Origin: Amazonocrinis nigriterrae CENA67
GTDB lineage: Bacteria; Cyanobacteriota; Cyanobacteriia; Cyanobacteriales; Nostocaceae
NCBI RefSeq assembly: GCF_016056305.1
Contig: NZ_JAECZC010000051.1
Span: 1-40,328, forward strand
DNA length: 40,328 bases
Reading direction: 5' to 3'
Position 1 is the stretch's first letter; every line of letters begins with the position of its first letter. Shown here in pieces: positions 23,949-32,489 of the stretch. The notes beneath the pieces were generated by a model that was not told the origin of the DNA, did no database searches, and saw only the letters and a list, made by a program, of their open reading frames with translations. The position numbers and the translations under genes are program-made.

Positions 23949-25124
23949 ATGCAAACTTTAAAACAGGGTTTCGAGGAGCGCAATCTCGCTATGGCAACAG
24001 AAGCAGAAAAACTGGCGCAAGATTGGCACAAGCGGCTAGCTGCTGAATGTCCAGAACAAAGTGTGGCCAATAGGGAAAGTATTGTTCTTTGGCTTTTGGG
24101 ACGTGATTTAAAACGGTTTGATCTGCTCAACCCCAAGGAACTCGATATCGCCAAGCAAGCGATGGAATATCGCTATAAAATTTTGCGTCAACGCTATTTG
24201 GGAATTGGTAGAGAACGTGCTTATCGCAACCTGATCACTAGGTTGGGGAGTCTAGTCACATTAAGGAATAAGATTCAGACTTGGGTTTCTCTGAGTCGCG
24301 ATCGCCAGCGTAGTGTTATCGACGTATTGCAAGAAGTCATCCAAGAATTATTGCAAAGCGATAACTACATGCAACAGCAGATGGCTTGCATCTCTGAAAT
24401 TACAACTGATAGAAGACTCCAAGATACTCTGCTGTTTGCCAGCATAGAAGAGTATGCTTTACGACCAGTACGTAATCAACCGTTGTTAGCCTATCGTTTT
24501 GTAAATTATTTAAGACGTACTCAACGTGGTGGTTTAACCCAAGTACCAAGTAGTGACTTAGTAAGACTAGTTTCAGAAGAAATTCTCACAGACGACAATG
24601 ATAATCGGGTGAACTTGGTGGATAATCAAGCGATCGCAGAATATCAAGAGGCACAACAAATAGAAGAGCAACAGGCGCTGCGGCAGACAGTACAAAAGGA
24701 ATTTGCCAATTATTTACAAGAAAATCTTGGAAAAGATGCAGTAGAATGGCTAGAACTGTATCTACAAGGCAAGTCTCAAGATGAAATTGCTAAGAAATTA
24801 AATAAGCCCATTAAAGAAATCTATCGTTTACGAGAAAAAATTAGTTACCACGCTGTACGTGTCTTCGCTCTCAAAGGGAAACCAGAACTCGTAGATAATT
24901 GGCTTTCTATTTCCTTACAAGAAAATAATTTGGGACTTACACAAAGCCAATGGCAACAACTTGAGGAAAAATTAACTTCTATTGAGCAGCAGATTTTGAA
25001 TTTACGAAAAGCAGGCAACTCCATAGAAGCAACAGCCCAAAAATTAGGTTTGAAAAGCCATCAAGTTATGGGTGAATGGACTAAGATTTATCTTGCAGCC
25101 CAAGCTTTAAGAACTCAAGAGTAA
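23949..25124 (+). CDS. HetZ-related regulatory protein
   Basis: A 391-residue soluble, mostly helical protein. It resembles what is annotated in cyanobacteria as a HetZ-related protein (a relative of HetZ, needed for early heterocyst differentiation); I identify it from overall sequence recall, so paralogue assignment is uncertain. Visible features are a helical N-terminal half with many Arg and Gln residues (for example RLGSLVTLRNKIQTWVSLSR near 97-116) and two sigma-factor-like helix-turn-helix segments, KSQDEIAKKLNKPIKEIYRL near 280-299 and AGNSIEATAQKLGLKSHQVM near the C-terminus. It is not followed by patU genes as hetZ itself is in Nostoc. ATG 23949 gives the MQTLKQGF start; ATG 23937 is an alternative. 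Confidence 0.62.
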   Translation: MQTLKQGFEERNLAMATEAEKLAQDWHKRLAAECPEQSVANRESIVLWLLGRDLKRFDLLNPKELDIAKQAMEYRYKILRQRYLGIGRERAYRNLITRLGSLVTLRNKIQTWVSLSRDRQRSVIDVLQEVIQELLQSDNYMQQQMACISEITTDRRLQDTLLFASIEEYALRPVRNQPLLAYRFVNYLRRTQRGGLTQVPSSDLVRLVSEEILTDDNDNRVNLVDNQAIAEYQEAQQIEEQQALRQTVQKEFANYLQENLGKDAVEWLELYLQGKSQDEIAKKLNKPIKEIYRLREKISYHAVRVFALKGKPELVDNWLSISLQENNLGLTQSQWQQLEEKLTSIEQQILNLRKAGNSIEATAQKLGLKSHQVMGEWTKIYLAAQALRTQE

Positions 25125-25700
25125 CTAGTACTCTGGCAAGATATCTTTGCTTGGGATAGGTAAATGTCAGAAATAGAAAAAACTCTTTCCCCACTCCCCA
25201 CCCCCTAATACCGTTTCACTTTAATTTTGATACAAATAGGGTGCAGGGGTGCAGGGGAGCAGGGGTGAAAAAATTTGTATCACATTTTTCGTGAAATGGT
25301 ATAACGCCACATGCTCCACTTGGGGAGCCACCCCCGTGGGCGGGTCTCCCGACAGCCAAAGGGAGTGGCGTGAGACCCCAAGACCGTACTGCCTCACCGC
25401 AGTGGCTCCTCCCTACTCCCTACCTCCAACCGGCAATTTTGGGTTGCCAGACCACACTGTGGTGCGCCACACAAACTTTGCGTGGTGGTGAGCAGGGGAG
25501 GCGCTGGGAAGCTGGCGGGAAAGAGAGTGATTGTTAGTAAGGTTTTCACTCTCCTTGCTCCCTCTACTCCCTCGGCTTGCTTGAATGATCAACTTTCAAG
25601 TGAAACAGTACAAGACGGAGGCTACCTCACCTTAATGCTTCACCCCGTTTTTCGCTTTTTCTTGCGCTGCGCGTCTTCTTAAAAAGTGTTCATACATAAG
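25125..25700. repeat. Gene-free stretch with G-rich tract and GC-rich repeats
   Basis: After the HetZ-related gene comes a G-rich GTGCAGGGG tract (25238-25265). A GCCACCCCCGTGGG ... GGGAGTGGCG element follows at 25328-25370, matching 22949-22990, with TGAGACCCCAAGACCG next to it and then further mixed repeats to about 25680. Open frames are repeat-derived. I see no gene. Confidence 0.7.
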
Positions 25701-26114
25701 TTCAGAGTTTATGCTCCAATATTCGGGCAGATTTTCCCACTGTTCCCTATTTTAGATTCCCTGTTAATAGTCCGAAGGTCTTGGTCAGTGAAAGCGCTGA
25801 TTTCGATCCCATGCATAATTGTTATGTTTAATGGAAGCCCAGACCTGTTTATACCAATTGGTAATTTGTAATTCGTAATTAATAGACGACATGGCCGCAG
25901 CACCCTTACTCAGATTTCATTTGGGTTTCTAGGTTGGAATCTGTAGGGCGCAAAGCTTTAGACCCTTGCTTTTGTAAATTGGTATTAGTTTCGTGGTTTT
26001 GGTTTAATATGTAACAATTTTAATGCTGTTATTTATACTAAGATAACGGTTTTATAACTTAATAGTAGCCAAATTACTTTTTTGCTCCTGAACTTATTAT
26101 TTTGCAGATATTTC
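25701..26114. other. Spacer upstream of the Crp-family gene
   Basis: About 400 bp, ordinary base composition then AT-rich close to the Crp-family start. TAATTTG/TAATTCG heptamers occur near 25861-25880. It should contain the promoter of the downstream gene; no clear operator was recognised. Confidence 0.5.
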
Positions 26115-26795
26115 ATGCAGACTGAGGTTTTTAGTGAATTCCCCTTACTGAGTACAGCCAACCCACAGACTTTGGAATGGCTGCTCAATGTTGCAATTGA
26201 ACATGAATACCCAGTAGGGCGAGCTGTGTTGATGGAAGATGCCTGGGGTAATGCAGTTTACTTCATGGTTTCTGGCTGGGTTAAAGTTCGACGCACCTGT
26301 GGAGATGATGCTGTGACTTTGGCAATTTTGGGTCGAGGTGATTTTTTTGGAGAAATGGCGATTTTAGATGAATCTCCGCGTTCAACTGATGTTATTGCCC
26401 TTTCATCAGTAAAGTTGCTTAGCATCTCAAGGGAGCGTTTTATTCAAATTTTGTTTAAAGACCCGCAGTTACATCACCGGATGCTGCAACTAATGGTGCG
26501 GCGATTGCGGCAAATTAACCAGCGCTTGCAAATCCGGTCTTCACCCCCAGCTGTCAAGCTTGCCCATACCCTAGTTAGTTTAGGCGAAAGTTATGGGCAC
26601 GAATCAGGCAAAGGTAAAGAAATTTTTAATATTCCTTTTAAGGATTTAGCAGATGTTACTGAAATCGGAGTTGAAGAAACGACTAAAATTATGGAAAAAT
26701 TACATCAAAAAGGTTGGATTACCATTGACAACGCGAACAACATCATTTATATCATCAACTTCAAACAGTTGATGAATTTAGCTGGCAAAGTCTAA
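26115..26795 (+). CDS. Crp/Fnr-family transcription regulator
   Basis: A 226-residue regulator. The N-terminal cyclic-nucleotide-type beta-roll spans about residues 10-120 (AVYFMVSGWVKVRR, then GRGDFFGEMAILDESPRSTDV). The long dimerisation helix follows (HHRMLQLMVRRLRQINQRLQ), and the C-terminal winged helix contains FKDLADVTEIGVEETTKIME as helix-turn-helix. The roll keeps GEMAI and the Arg-Ser-Thr after it, as in CRP's phosphate-binding cassette (GELALIxxxxRxA), so a cyclic nucleotide ligand is possible but unproven. ATG 26115 was chosen because upstream codons encode a hydrophobic stretch without family character. It resembles cyanobacterial Crp-like proteins such as DevH, but I cannot confirm orthology. 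Confidence 0.85.
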   Translation: MQTEVFSEFPLLSTANPQTLEWLLNVAIEHEYPVGRAVLMEDAWGNAVYFMVSGWVKVRRTCGDDAVTLAILGRGDFFGEMAILDESPRSTDVIALSSVKLLSISRERFIQILFKDPQLHHRMLQLMVRRLRQINQRLQIRSSPPAVKLAHTLVSLGESYGHESGKGKEIFNIPFKDLADVTEIGVEETTKIMEKLHQKGWITIDNANNIIYIINFKQLMNLAGKV

Positions 26796-27030
26796 CGAAA
26801 GTGCTGAGTCACTGAAATTTGCCCAAACCGACACCGGACCCTACCCCCATACTCCACAGGAGAACCCACAGGGTAGCACAAGCGCGTTGCTAAGCGTTAA
26901 GTTATGGAGTGTAGAGTACTTAGTCCTAAGCCCTAACTTCAAAGTTTTTTACTACTAACTATTGACTATTGACTATTAACGACTATTGACTATTAACTAT
27001 TGACTCTGAACTTATCACTCCTAACTACAG
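26796..27030. repeat. Spacer with STRR abutting the M61 peptidase start
   Basis: About seven TATTGAC/TATTAAC heptamers occupy 26954-27004, and the ATG of the next gene follows 26 bp later. No Shine-Dalgarno sequence is evident before ATG 27031. Confidence 0.8.
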
Positions 27031-28815
27031 ATGACTGAAGCAACAGCACCTCGTCTCGAAATTGGCGTCCAGGAAACCGTACCGACGATTTATTACCAAG
27101 TGGCGATGCCCCAACCAGAAACCCATCTGTTTGAGGTAACCTTGCAACTGGTTAACTATCCATCATCAATTCTTGACTTAAAAATGCCAGTATGGACACC
27201 AGGCTCATACTTAGTGCGGGAATACGCCAAGAATCTACAAGATTTTGAGGCATTTGCTGGGGATAAGCCTTTGTCTTGGCGGAAAATTAGTAAAAATCAC
27301 TGGCAAGTCAACAAAACTGGTGTTTCTAAATTAACTGTGCGTTATCGGATTTTTGCCAACGAGTTGTCGGTACGCACAAATCACTTGGATAATACCCACG
27401 GCTATTTCAACGGTGCAGCCCTGTTTTTTAGACTACCGGGTTGGGAGCGGCTCCCAATTCGCGTTACCATCGTACCACCACACCCAGAATGGCAGGTAAC
27501 TACTGCCTTACCACCTGTAGGTGAGCAAGCTAATACTTTCTATGCTGCTGATTTCGACACCTTGGTAGATAGTCCTTTTGAGATTGGTTCTCATGATTTG
27601 TATCACTTTGAAGTGTTGGGCAAATCTCATGAACTGGCAATCTGGGGACAGGGAAATTTGCAAGTACAGCGCATGATTGCTGATATCCAAAAAATTGTTC
27701 AGGTGGAAGCACAGATGTTCGGTGGTTTGCCTTATGAACGATATGTGTTTCTGCTGCATTTATTTGCCCAAGCTTATGGGGGTTTGGAGCATAAAAATTC
27801 CTGCTCGTTGATTTACCAGCGTTTTGGGTTTCGCTCTCAGGATAAATACGAGCGCTTTGTGCAATTGGTGGCACATGAATTCTTTCACTTGTGGAATGTG
27901 AAACGCATTCGCCCAAAAGCCCTAGAGAGTTTTGACTACGATCGCGAAAACTATACACCGTCTCTATGGTTCTGTGAAGGTACTACCAGTTATTACGACT
28001 TGCTGATTCCTTTGCGAGCAGGAATTTATGATGCTAAGTCGTATTTAAATAATTGGAGTAAAGAAATTACTAGATATCTGACCACGCCAGGACGCAAAGT
28101 ACAACCGCTTTCTGAGTCGAGTTTTGATGCCTGGATTAAACTTTACCGTCCAGATGCCAATAGTCCTAACTCCCAAATTTCCTACTATTTGAAGGGGGAA
28201 ATGGTATCTTTGTTGCTAGATTTGCTCATTCGAGTGCGGCATAGCAATCAGCGCTCTCTTGATGATGTGATGCGGCAAATGTGGGAGCAATTTGGGCAGG
28301 CAGAAATTGGCTATACCCCAGAACAATTACAGGAAGTGATTGAATCTGTAGCGGGAGTAGATTTAACTGATTTCTTTGAACGTTATATTGATGGCACTGA
28401 AGAATTACCCTTTAATAAATACCTCGAACCTTTTGGCTTGCATCTGGTGTCGGAACTAGAGGACGAACCTTACCTCGGTCTGAAGACAAAAACAGAAAAT
28501 GGACGAGAAATAGTTAAGTTGGTAGAAGCGGACTCGCCTGCACAACTGGCGGGAATTGATGCAGGTGATGAGTTGCTAGCTATTGCAGGAATCAAAGTCA
28601 CAGCAAATCAACTTAGCGATCGCCTCAAAGATTACCAGCCAAACGATACCATTGAGGTGACAGTTTTTCACCAAGATGAACTGCGTACTTATTCTGTAAC
28701 TCTTGCTGCCCCAATTCCTACTAAGTATCAGGTGGTTACTGTACAAAATCCCGATCCCACACAAAAAGAAAATTTTGCCGGGTGGTTAGGTGTACCACTC
28801 GTCACTCTTCGTTGA
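27031..28815 (+). CDS. M61-family metallopeptidase with PDZ domain
   Basis: A zinc aminopeptidase-like protein of the M61 (glycyl aminopeptidase) family, 594 residues. The zinc motif HEFFH lies at 282-286, with the third ligand Glu316 in LWFCEGTTSYY. The preceding GGLEHKNSCSL is typical of M61 enzymes. The N-terminal ~170 residues form the beta-rich M61 domain (PVWTPGSYLVREYAKNL near 53-69), and a PDZ domain spans about 470-555 (VEADSPAQLAGIDAGDELLA). No signal peptide is visible, so it is probably cytoplasmic. The active site looks intact. Cellular substrates are unknown. Confidence 0.93.
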   Translation: MTEATAPRLEIGVQETVPTIYYQVAMPQPETHLFEVTLQLVNYPSSILDLKMPVWTPGSYLVREYAKNLQDFEAFAGDKPLSWRKISKNHWQVNKTGVSKLTVRYRIFANELSVRTNHLDNTHGYFNGAALFFRLPGWERLPIRVTIVPPHPEWQVTTALPPVGEQANTFYAADFDTLVDSPFEIGSHDLYHFEVLGKSHELAIWGQGNLQVQRMIADIQKIVQVEAQMFGGLPYERYVFLLHLFAQAYGGLEHKNSCSLIYQRFGFRSQDKYERFVQLVAHEFFHLWNVKRIRPKALESFDYDRENYTPSLWFCEGTTSYYDLLIPLRAGIYDAKSYLNNWSKEITRYLTTPGRKVQPLSESSFDAWIKLYRPDANSPNSQISYYLKGEMVSLLLDLLIRVRHSNQRSLDDVMRQMWEQFGQAEIGYTPEQLQEVIESVAGVDLTDFFERYIDGTEELPFNKYLEPFGLHLVSELEDEPYLGLKTKTENGREIVKLVEADSPAQLAGIDAGDELLAIAGIKVTANQLSDRLKDYQPNDTIEVTVFHQDELRTYSVTLAAPIPTKYQVVTVQNPDPTQKENFAGWLGVPLVTLR

Positions 28816-28825
28816 TGGTAAATAA

Positions 28826-28910
28826 AGCATGAGGAGTTAGGAGTTAGGAGTTAAGAATTATCTCCCTATCTCCCCATCCCCTCATTGCTTCTAATCCCCT
28901 ACTCCCCTGC
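28826..28910. repeat. STRR and C-rich tract between convergent genes
   Basis: GGAGTTA heptamers at about 28832-28853 followed by CTCCCTATCTCCCCATCCCC-type sequence. No T-tract hairpin was found, so transcription of the M61 and GGDEF genes converges on a repeat. Confidence 0.8.
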
Positions 28911-30965
28911 CTAAATGAGGATAACGCGATCGCGTCCTTTTCTTTTTGCTTGATAAAGGGCTTGCTCAGCAGCATTTACTAAGGTATTTGGCTCATTTTC
29001 TGCATTGGGAATCATACTGGCAACACCTAAACTGACAGTTAAAACAGTAGCGGGAAGTCCATCGATCCCAGGATACTCACAAGGAATTTCCAAAGCCTTT
29101 ACTGAGGAGCGAATGTGTTCGGCAATATAGACAGCAGCAGTGGCATCTGTCTGGGTGAGAATGGCGAATTCTTCACCACCATAGCGAGTTACCAACACTG
29201 AACTGAATTTCATTTGGGAATTTCCAGTATGAGAAGTTTCAAAATGATGATGAGCTTGGTAAGTAAGACTGTTCACAAATGAGAAGCTGTGATAACCAAA
29301 CGGCTGCTTAACTGCGTTAACAATAGTGTTTGCAATTTGTCGCAAACAATTATCTCCTGCATGATTACCATATATTTTGTTGTAAATTTTAAAATAATCG
29401 ATGTCGCATAAAATCAATGATAGAGGGGTGGGATCATATATAACCTCACAGTTGCCTTTCTCAGAAAGTGGCCTGTGGGTGGCATTCTTAGAAGTTAGTC
29501 TCTGCCACTCGACTTGCAGGTAGTTATGAAAGTAGCGATGATTAGCTAATTGAGTGAGTTCATCAAACCTGTAGAGGTCACGCAACTGTTGATTTTCTTT
29601 TTCTAACTCTTCAAATCTAATATTTCTCGCATCTTTAATTGTATTGAGTTGATCCCGAAAATACAGACGATACAACTCACATGCAGGAGTGCAACGAGTG
29701 CCTTCTACGTTAACTAATCCCATTCTTTGTAATTTATAGGCTACTACTGGGTCTAACTTCACATAGTCTGTAGCCGTAATCACCTGGTAGAAAGCATCTG
29801 CTAATTCTGGCTCCTCTCGAAGTGCTAATAAGTACTGACTTAAATATTCGTGATAAATTCCTGCTGTTGTTGCTGCATGTTGTAGTAGCTGATTTAAGTC
29901 CCTTTCTAAGCCACCTTTACCTACAAGATGATACAAAGCTAGTCTTACTAAATAAGGATGTCCCCCTACCATTGCCATTAAACTCGAAGCTTCTTTACCG
30001 TCTGTCCAATCGAGGCCGTGACGTTGGGCTAACTCCTGTACTTGCTCTGTTGTAAACGGCGGTAACTTAATCGGCAAACCAATGTTAAACGGAGATTGAG
30101 TTAATTTTAGAGGAACAATAATTTCTGCGGAAAAAACGAGGACAAGGCGGAGTTTTTCCCAAATCTCTACTCTTCTAGCTTGTTCGTGCCAGAAGCGTAC
30201 CAATGGTAGAAATTCCCCCGCTATTTCCGAATACTCAAACACCCAATCCACTTCGTTGAATACTAAAACCAGGGGGCTTGTTAGAGCAGGCAGTAAATAA
30301 CTCTGAAAATAGATAGAGCAGCTGACTTTGCTACCCATCTCCTCATCCCAATAATCATTCAGTTTTGGTTCTAGTTGTAACTCCCGACTGATATTGGCAC
30401 ACAACCAACGTAAAAATTTATCCAAGCTAGCAAAGACTGCTTTGTCTGCTTGCTGAAAATCCAAACTGACAGTGTGAAAGCCTTGATTAACAGCATGTTC
30501 GAGAAGTCTGAGAATCAAAGAGCTTTTTCCCATCTTCTGAGCAGCTTTAATATAGATGACACTTCCCGGTTCACCTATTTGTGTGTAGGCAAGTTCCTCA
30601 ACTGGTGGGCGAGAAATGTAGAATCTGGAGTCAAGGGATACCGGACCACTAGGAAATTCCAAGGATATAGCTGTGGCTGCCCTGTTAAATTCCTGAATTA
30701 ACTGTTGATGCATTTTACTTAGAGAGCGAGGTTCCAAAGAGGAACGAAAGTTGAATTTATTGATTGGTTCCCTCCAAAAATTGCTCAGCAATTGCCATAA
30801 ATTAGAAGCCACTTTCCTCACACGTTCTTCACCGTAGTGCGCCTCAACTGCTATGGTGGTATAAGTTTTTCCCTCCCACGAAGAGCGCAATACCGTCTCT
30901 TGGAGTGTCGTCAAACCATTTGCTTGGCTGGCTTTTAATAGCAATACGACTTCATCTATACTCAT
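28911..30965 (-). CDS. AAA-like ATPase fused to GGDEF diguanylate cyclase
   Basis: A 684-residue signalling protein in three parts. Residues about 1-80 form a helix-turn-helix-like module (TIAVEAHYGEERVRKVASNL WQLL) that heads many multidomain signalling proteins in Nostocales. Residues about 110-430 are an AAA-like/STAND ATPase; the Walker A reads AAQKMGKSSL (Lys147), and LVLVFNEVDWVFEY is the Walker B. The C-terminal GGDEF domain starts near 500, with SLILCDIDYFKIYN and an intact GGEEF at 596-600, so cyclic-di-GMP synthesis is plausible. No RxxD inhibitory site lies upstream of GGEEF, and about 35 extra His/Ser-rich residues are inserted before it. The ATPase may act as a sensor that gates cyclase activity (inference). 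Confidence 0.88.
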   Translation of the reverse strand: MSIDEVVLLLKASQANGLTTLQETVLRSSWEGKTYTTIAVEAHYGEERVRKVASNLWQLLSNFWREPINKFNFRSSLEPRSLSKMHQQLIQEFNRAATAISLEFPSGPVSLDSRFYISRPPVEELAYTQIGEPGSVIYIKAAQKMGKSSLILRLLEHAVNQGFHTVSLDFQQADKAVFASLDKFLRWLCANISRELQLEPKLNDYWDEEMGSKVSCSIYFQSYLLPALTSPLVLVFNEVDWVFEYSEIAGEFLPLVRFWHEQARRVEIWEKLRLVLVFSAEIIVPLKLTQSPFNIGLPIKLPPFTTEQVQELAQRHGLDWTDGKEASSLMAMVGGHPYLVRLALYHLVGKGGLERDLNQLLQHAATTAGIYHEYLSQYLLALREEPELADAFYQVITATDYVKLDPVVAYKLQRMGLVNVEGTRCTPACELYRLYFRDQLNTIKDARNIRFEELEKENQQLRDLYRFDELTQLANHRYFHNYLQVEWQRLTSKNATHRPLSEKGNCEVIYDPTPLSLILCDIDYFKIYNKIYGNHAGDNCLRQIANTIVNAVKQPFGYHSFSFVNSLTYQAHHHFETSHTGNSQMKFSSVLVTRYGGEEFAILTQTDATAAVYIAEHIRSSVKALEIPCEYPGIDGLPATVLTVSLGVASMIPNAENEPNTLVNAAEQALYQAKRKGRDRVILI

Positions 30966-31770
30966 TCGTTATTGGCTCAACTTCTGTATGACATTTTCCT
31001 AAGATGTTCCTATGTGTAAAATTTTACTTTTTTAACAGTAAGCTAGATGTAAATACCGTAGTTTGGATAAAAATGAGCGTAGCAAAAAAGCTACAAATAA
31101 GCCTTGACAATTTTTTTTAGTTATGAAATATTTTACCTGACTTAGGTTATGGGATTTTTACTGAATTTTTGAGCGTGAATTAAGCAAATTTTATGTAGTT
31201 TTATATACTTATTTTATATATAGTAATCCGGTTTGATTTTTAAATAAAATTATGTATTTGTAGGATGTCTTAGACGAGAGTAAGGCACTCTTATTAACGC
31301 TTAATGCCGTACCTTTAGCGATATGACAATGCCAGTTGGTTTACTTGGAGAAATCCCCAGACTGCAAAGGCTCTTGTACATATCTGTTAACAAATCAAAT
31401 ATTAATTCTATATATTTGGACGGTAGATAGATACAATGTAGCTAATTTTTTGTTCAAATTTCAGCTAATATGCGTCCAAGTTACAAAATATCTGCTTAAG
31501 ACCGTCATGAGTCATTAGTCCTTTATCCTGTGGAAATACTTTTGACAAATGACTCTTGACAAAGAACGACCAGATCAAGCGATTGTGCAAATTAAAGGTG
31601 TTTTAGCTTAGCGTTATATGGTAACAGAAGCTGCTTACTCATATCAGTACATAAGTTCTATTACGATATATACTAGTTTCAATTGATTCGTGGGATGAGA
31701 AAATAAAAGGATGTGTAAAAAGTGCTGGAGATAGCGCTTGTCAATTTGTTGCGATAGAACTTTTATATTT
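30966..31770. other. AT-rich gene-free region
   Basis: About 800 bp, strongly AT-rich, between the divergent GGDEF and cytochrome b genes; it must contain both promoters. The short frames present have no family character or ribosome-binding site. I see no tRNA, repeat array or clear operator here. Confidence 0.55.
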
Positions 31771-32370
31771 ATGCTTGCAAATGATACCCTTAAACCTCGG
31801 AAGTTACCAACTCAAGCAATAGGAGCTAAATTTTTTCATTCTTGTAATATTATTAGCTTATTTTTGATGCTTACAAGTGGATTACAAATATACAATGCCA
31901 ACCCTATTTTTGGTGGACGTGCAGGCTTACACATTCCTCCCATATTTACTTTAGGGGGTTGGCTTGCGGGAGGTAGACATTGGCATTTTGCAGCCATGTG
32001 GCTATTCTCGCTGAATCTGTTGTGGTATGGAATTTATATTTTAATTACCCGACGTTGGCGACATCGATTCGTGGGTACAAATGATATTAAAGCATTACAA
32101 AAAAGTCATAATTACAAACGTCTAATTTATGCTTGGCATCGTATTGTCTATACAGCCATTATTCCTATCTTACTACTGGCGTTACTTACAGGCATAGGAA
32201 TGTATAAACCATCTCAATTTTCCTGGATTGTAGATATGTTTGGCAGTTGGCAAGCACTACGAGTCGTTCACTTTGCCTCAGTACCAATGGTGATTGTATT
32301 TGTAGTCATTCACTCTATATTAGGGCGGAAAGCTGGAGGTGAACAACTCACAGAATCAATGTTTTGGTAA
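31771..32370 (+). CDS. Cytochrome b561-type membrane subunit
   Basis: A 199-residue di-haem-type cytochrome b, of the kind that serves hydrogenases, formate dehydrogenases, thiosulfate reductase and MsrQ-like systems. About four membrane helices are visible. Candidate haem His residues are in KFFHSCNIISLFLMLTSG (first helix), RHWHFAAMWLFSLNLLWYG (second), YAWHRIVYTAIIPILLLA (third) and VVHFASVPMVIVFVVIHSIL (fourth). ATG 31771 was chosen, since the 11 upstream codons look random. A Tat-exported molybdopterin protein is encoded 120 bp downstream, so the two probably form an electron-transfer pair between quinone and the periplasmic enzyme. Confidence 0.85.
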   Translation: MLANDTLKPRKLPTQAIGAKFFHSCNIISLFLMLTSGLQIYNANPIFGGRAGLHIPPIFTLGGWLAGGRHWHFAAMWLFSLNLLWYGIYILITRRWRHRFVGTNDIKALQKSHNYKRLIYAWHRIVYTAIIPILLLALLTGIGMYKPSQFSWIVDMFGSWQALRVVHFASVPMVIVFVVIHSILGRKAGGEQLTESMFW

Positions 32371-32375
32371 AGGAA

Positions 32376-32482
32376 CAATGATGACTGATGACTGATGATT
32401 GATGACTGATGAACGCCAGTCGCTACAACGGAGGGAACCTCCGCAACGCGCTGGCTCCTGATGACTGATAACTGACAAATTA
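32376..32482. repeat. STRR interrupted by a nested GCCAGT/GCTGGC palindromic element
   Basis: TGATGAC heptamers at about 32381-32412 and again at 32457-32475 flank an element from 32415 (GCCAGTCGCTACAACGGAGG) to 32455 (GCAACGCGCTGGC). The element has inverted ends and an internal GGAGGGAACCTCC palindrome. A near copy starts at 9544. It looks like a small element inserted into the heptamer array. Confidence 0.85.
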
Positions 32483-32489
32483 CATAGAT

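Noticed and set aside
25249-25903. Several 60-80 codon frames between the HetZ-related and Crp-family genes
   Set aside because: The first is repeat-derived; the others have no ribosome-binding site, no family resemblance and overlap each other on opposite strands.
27530-27958. 142-codon minus-strand frame
   Set aside because: Antisense shadow of the M61 peptidase gene, covering its zinc motif region.
31336-31518. 60-codon plus-strand frame in the AT-rich region
   Set aside because: No start-site support, no hydrophobic or domain pattern of note, and composition like the surrounding spacer.
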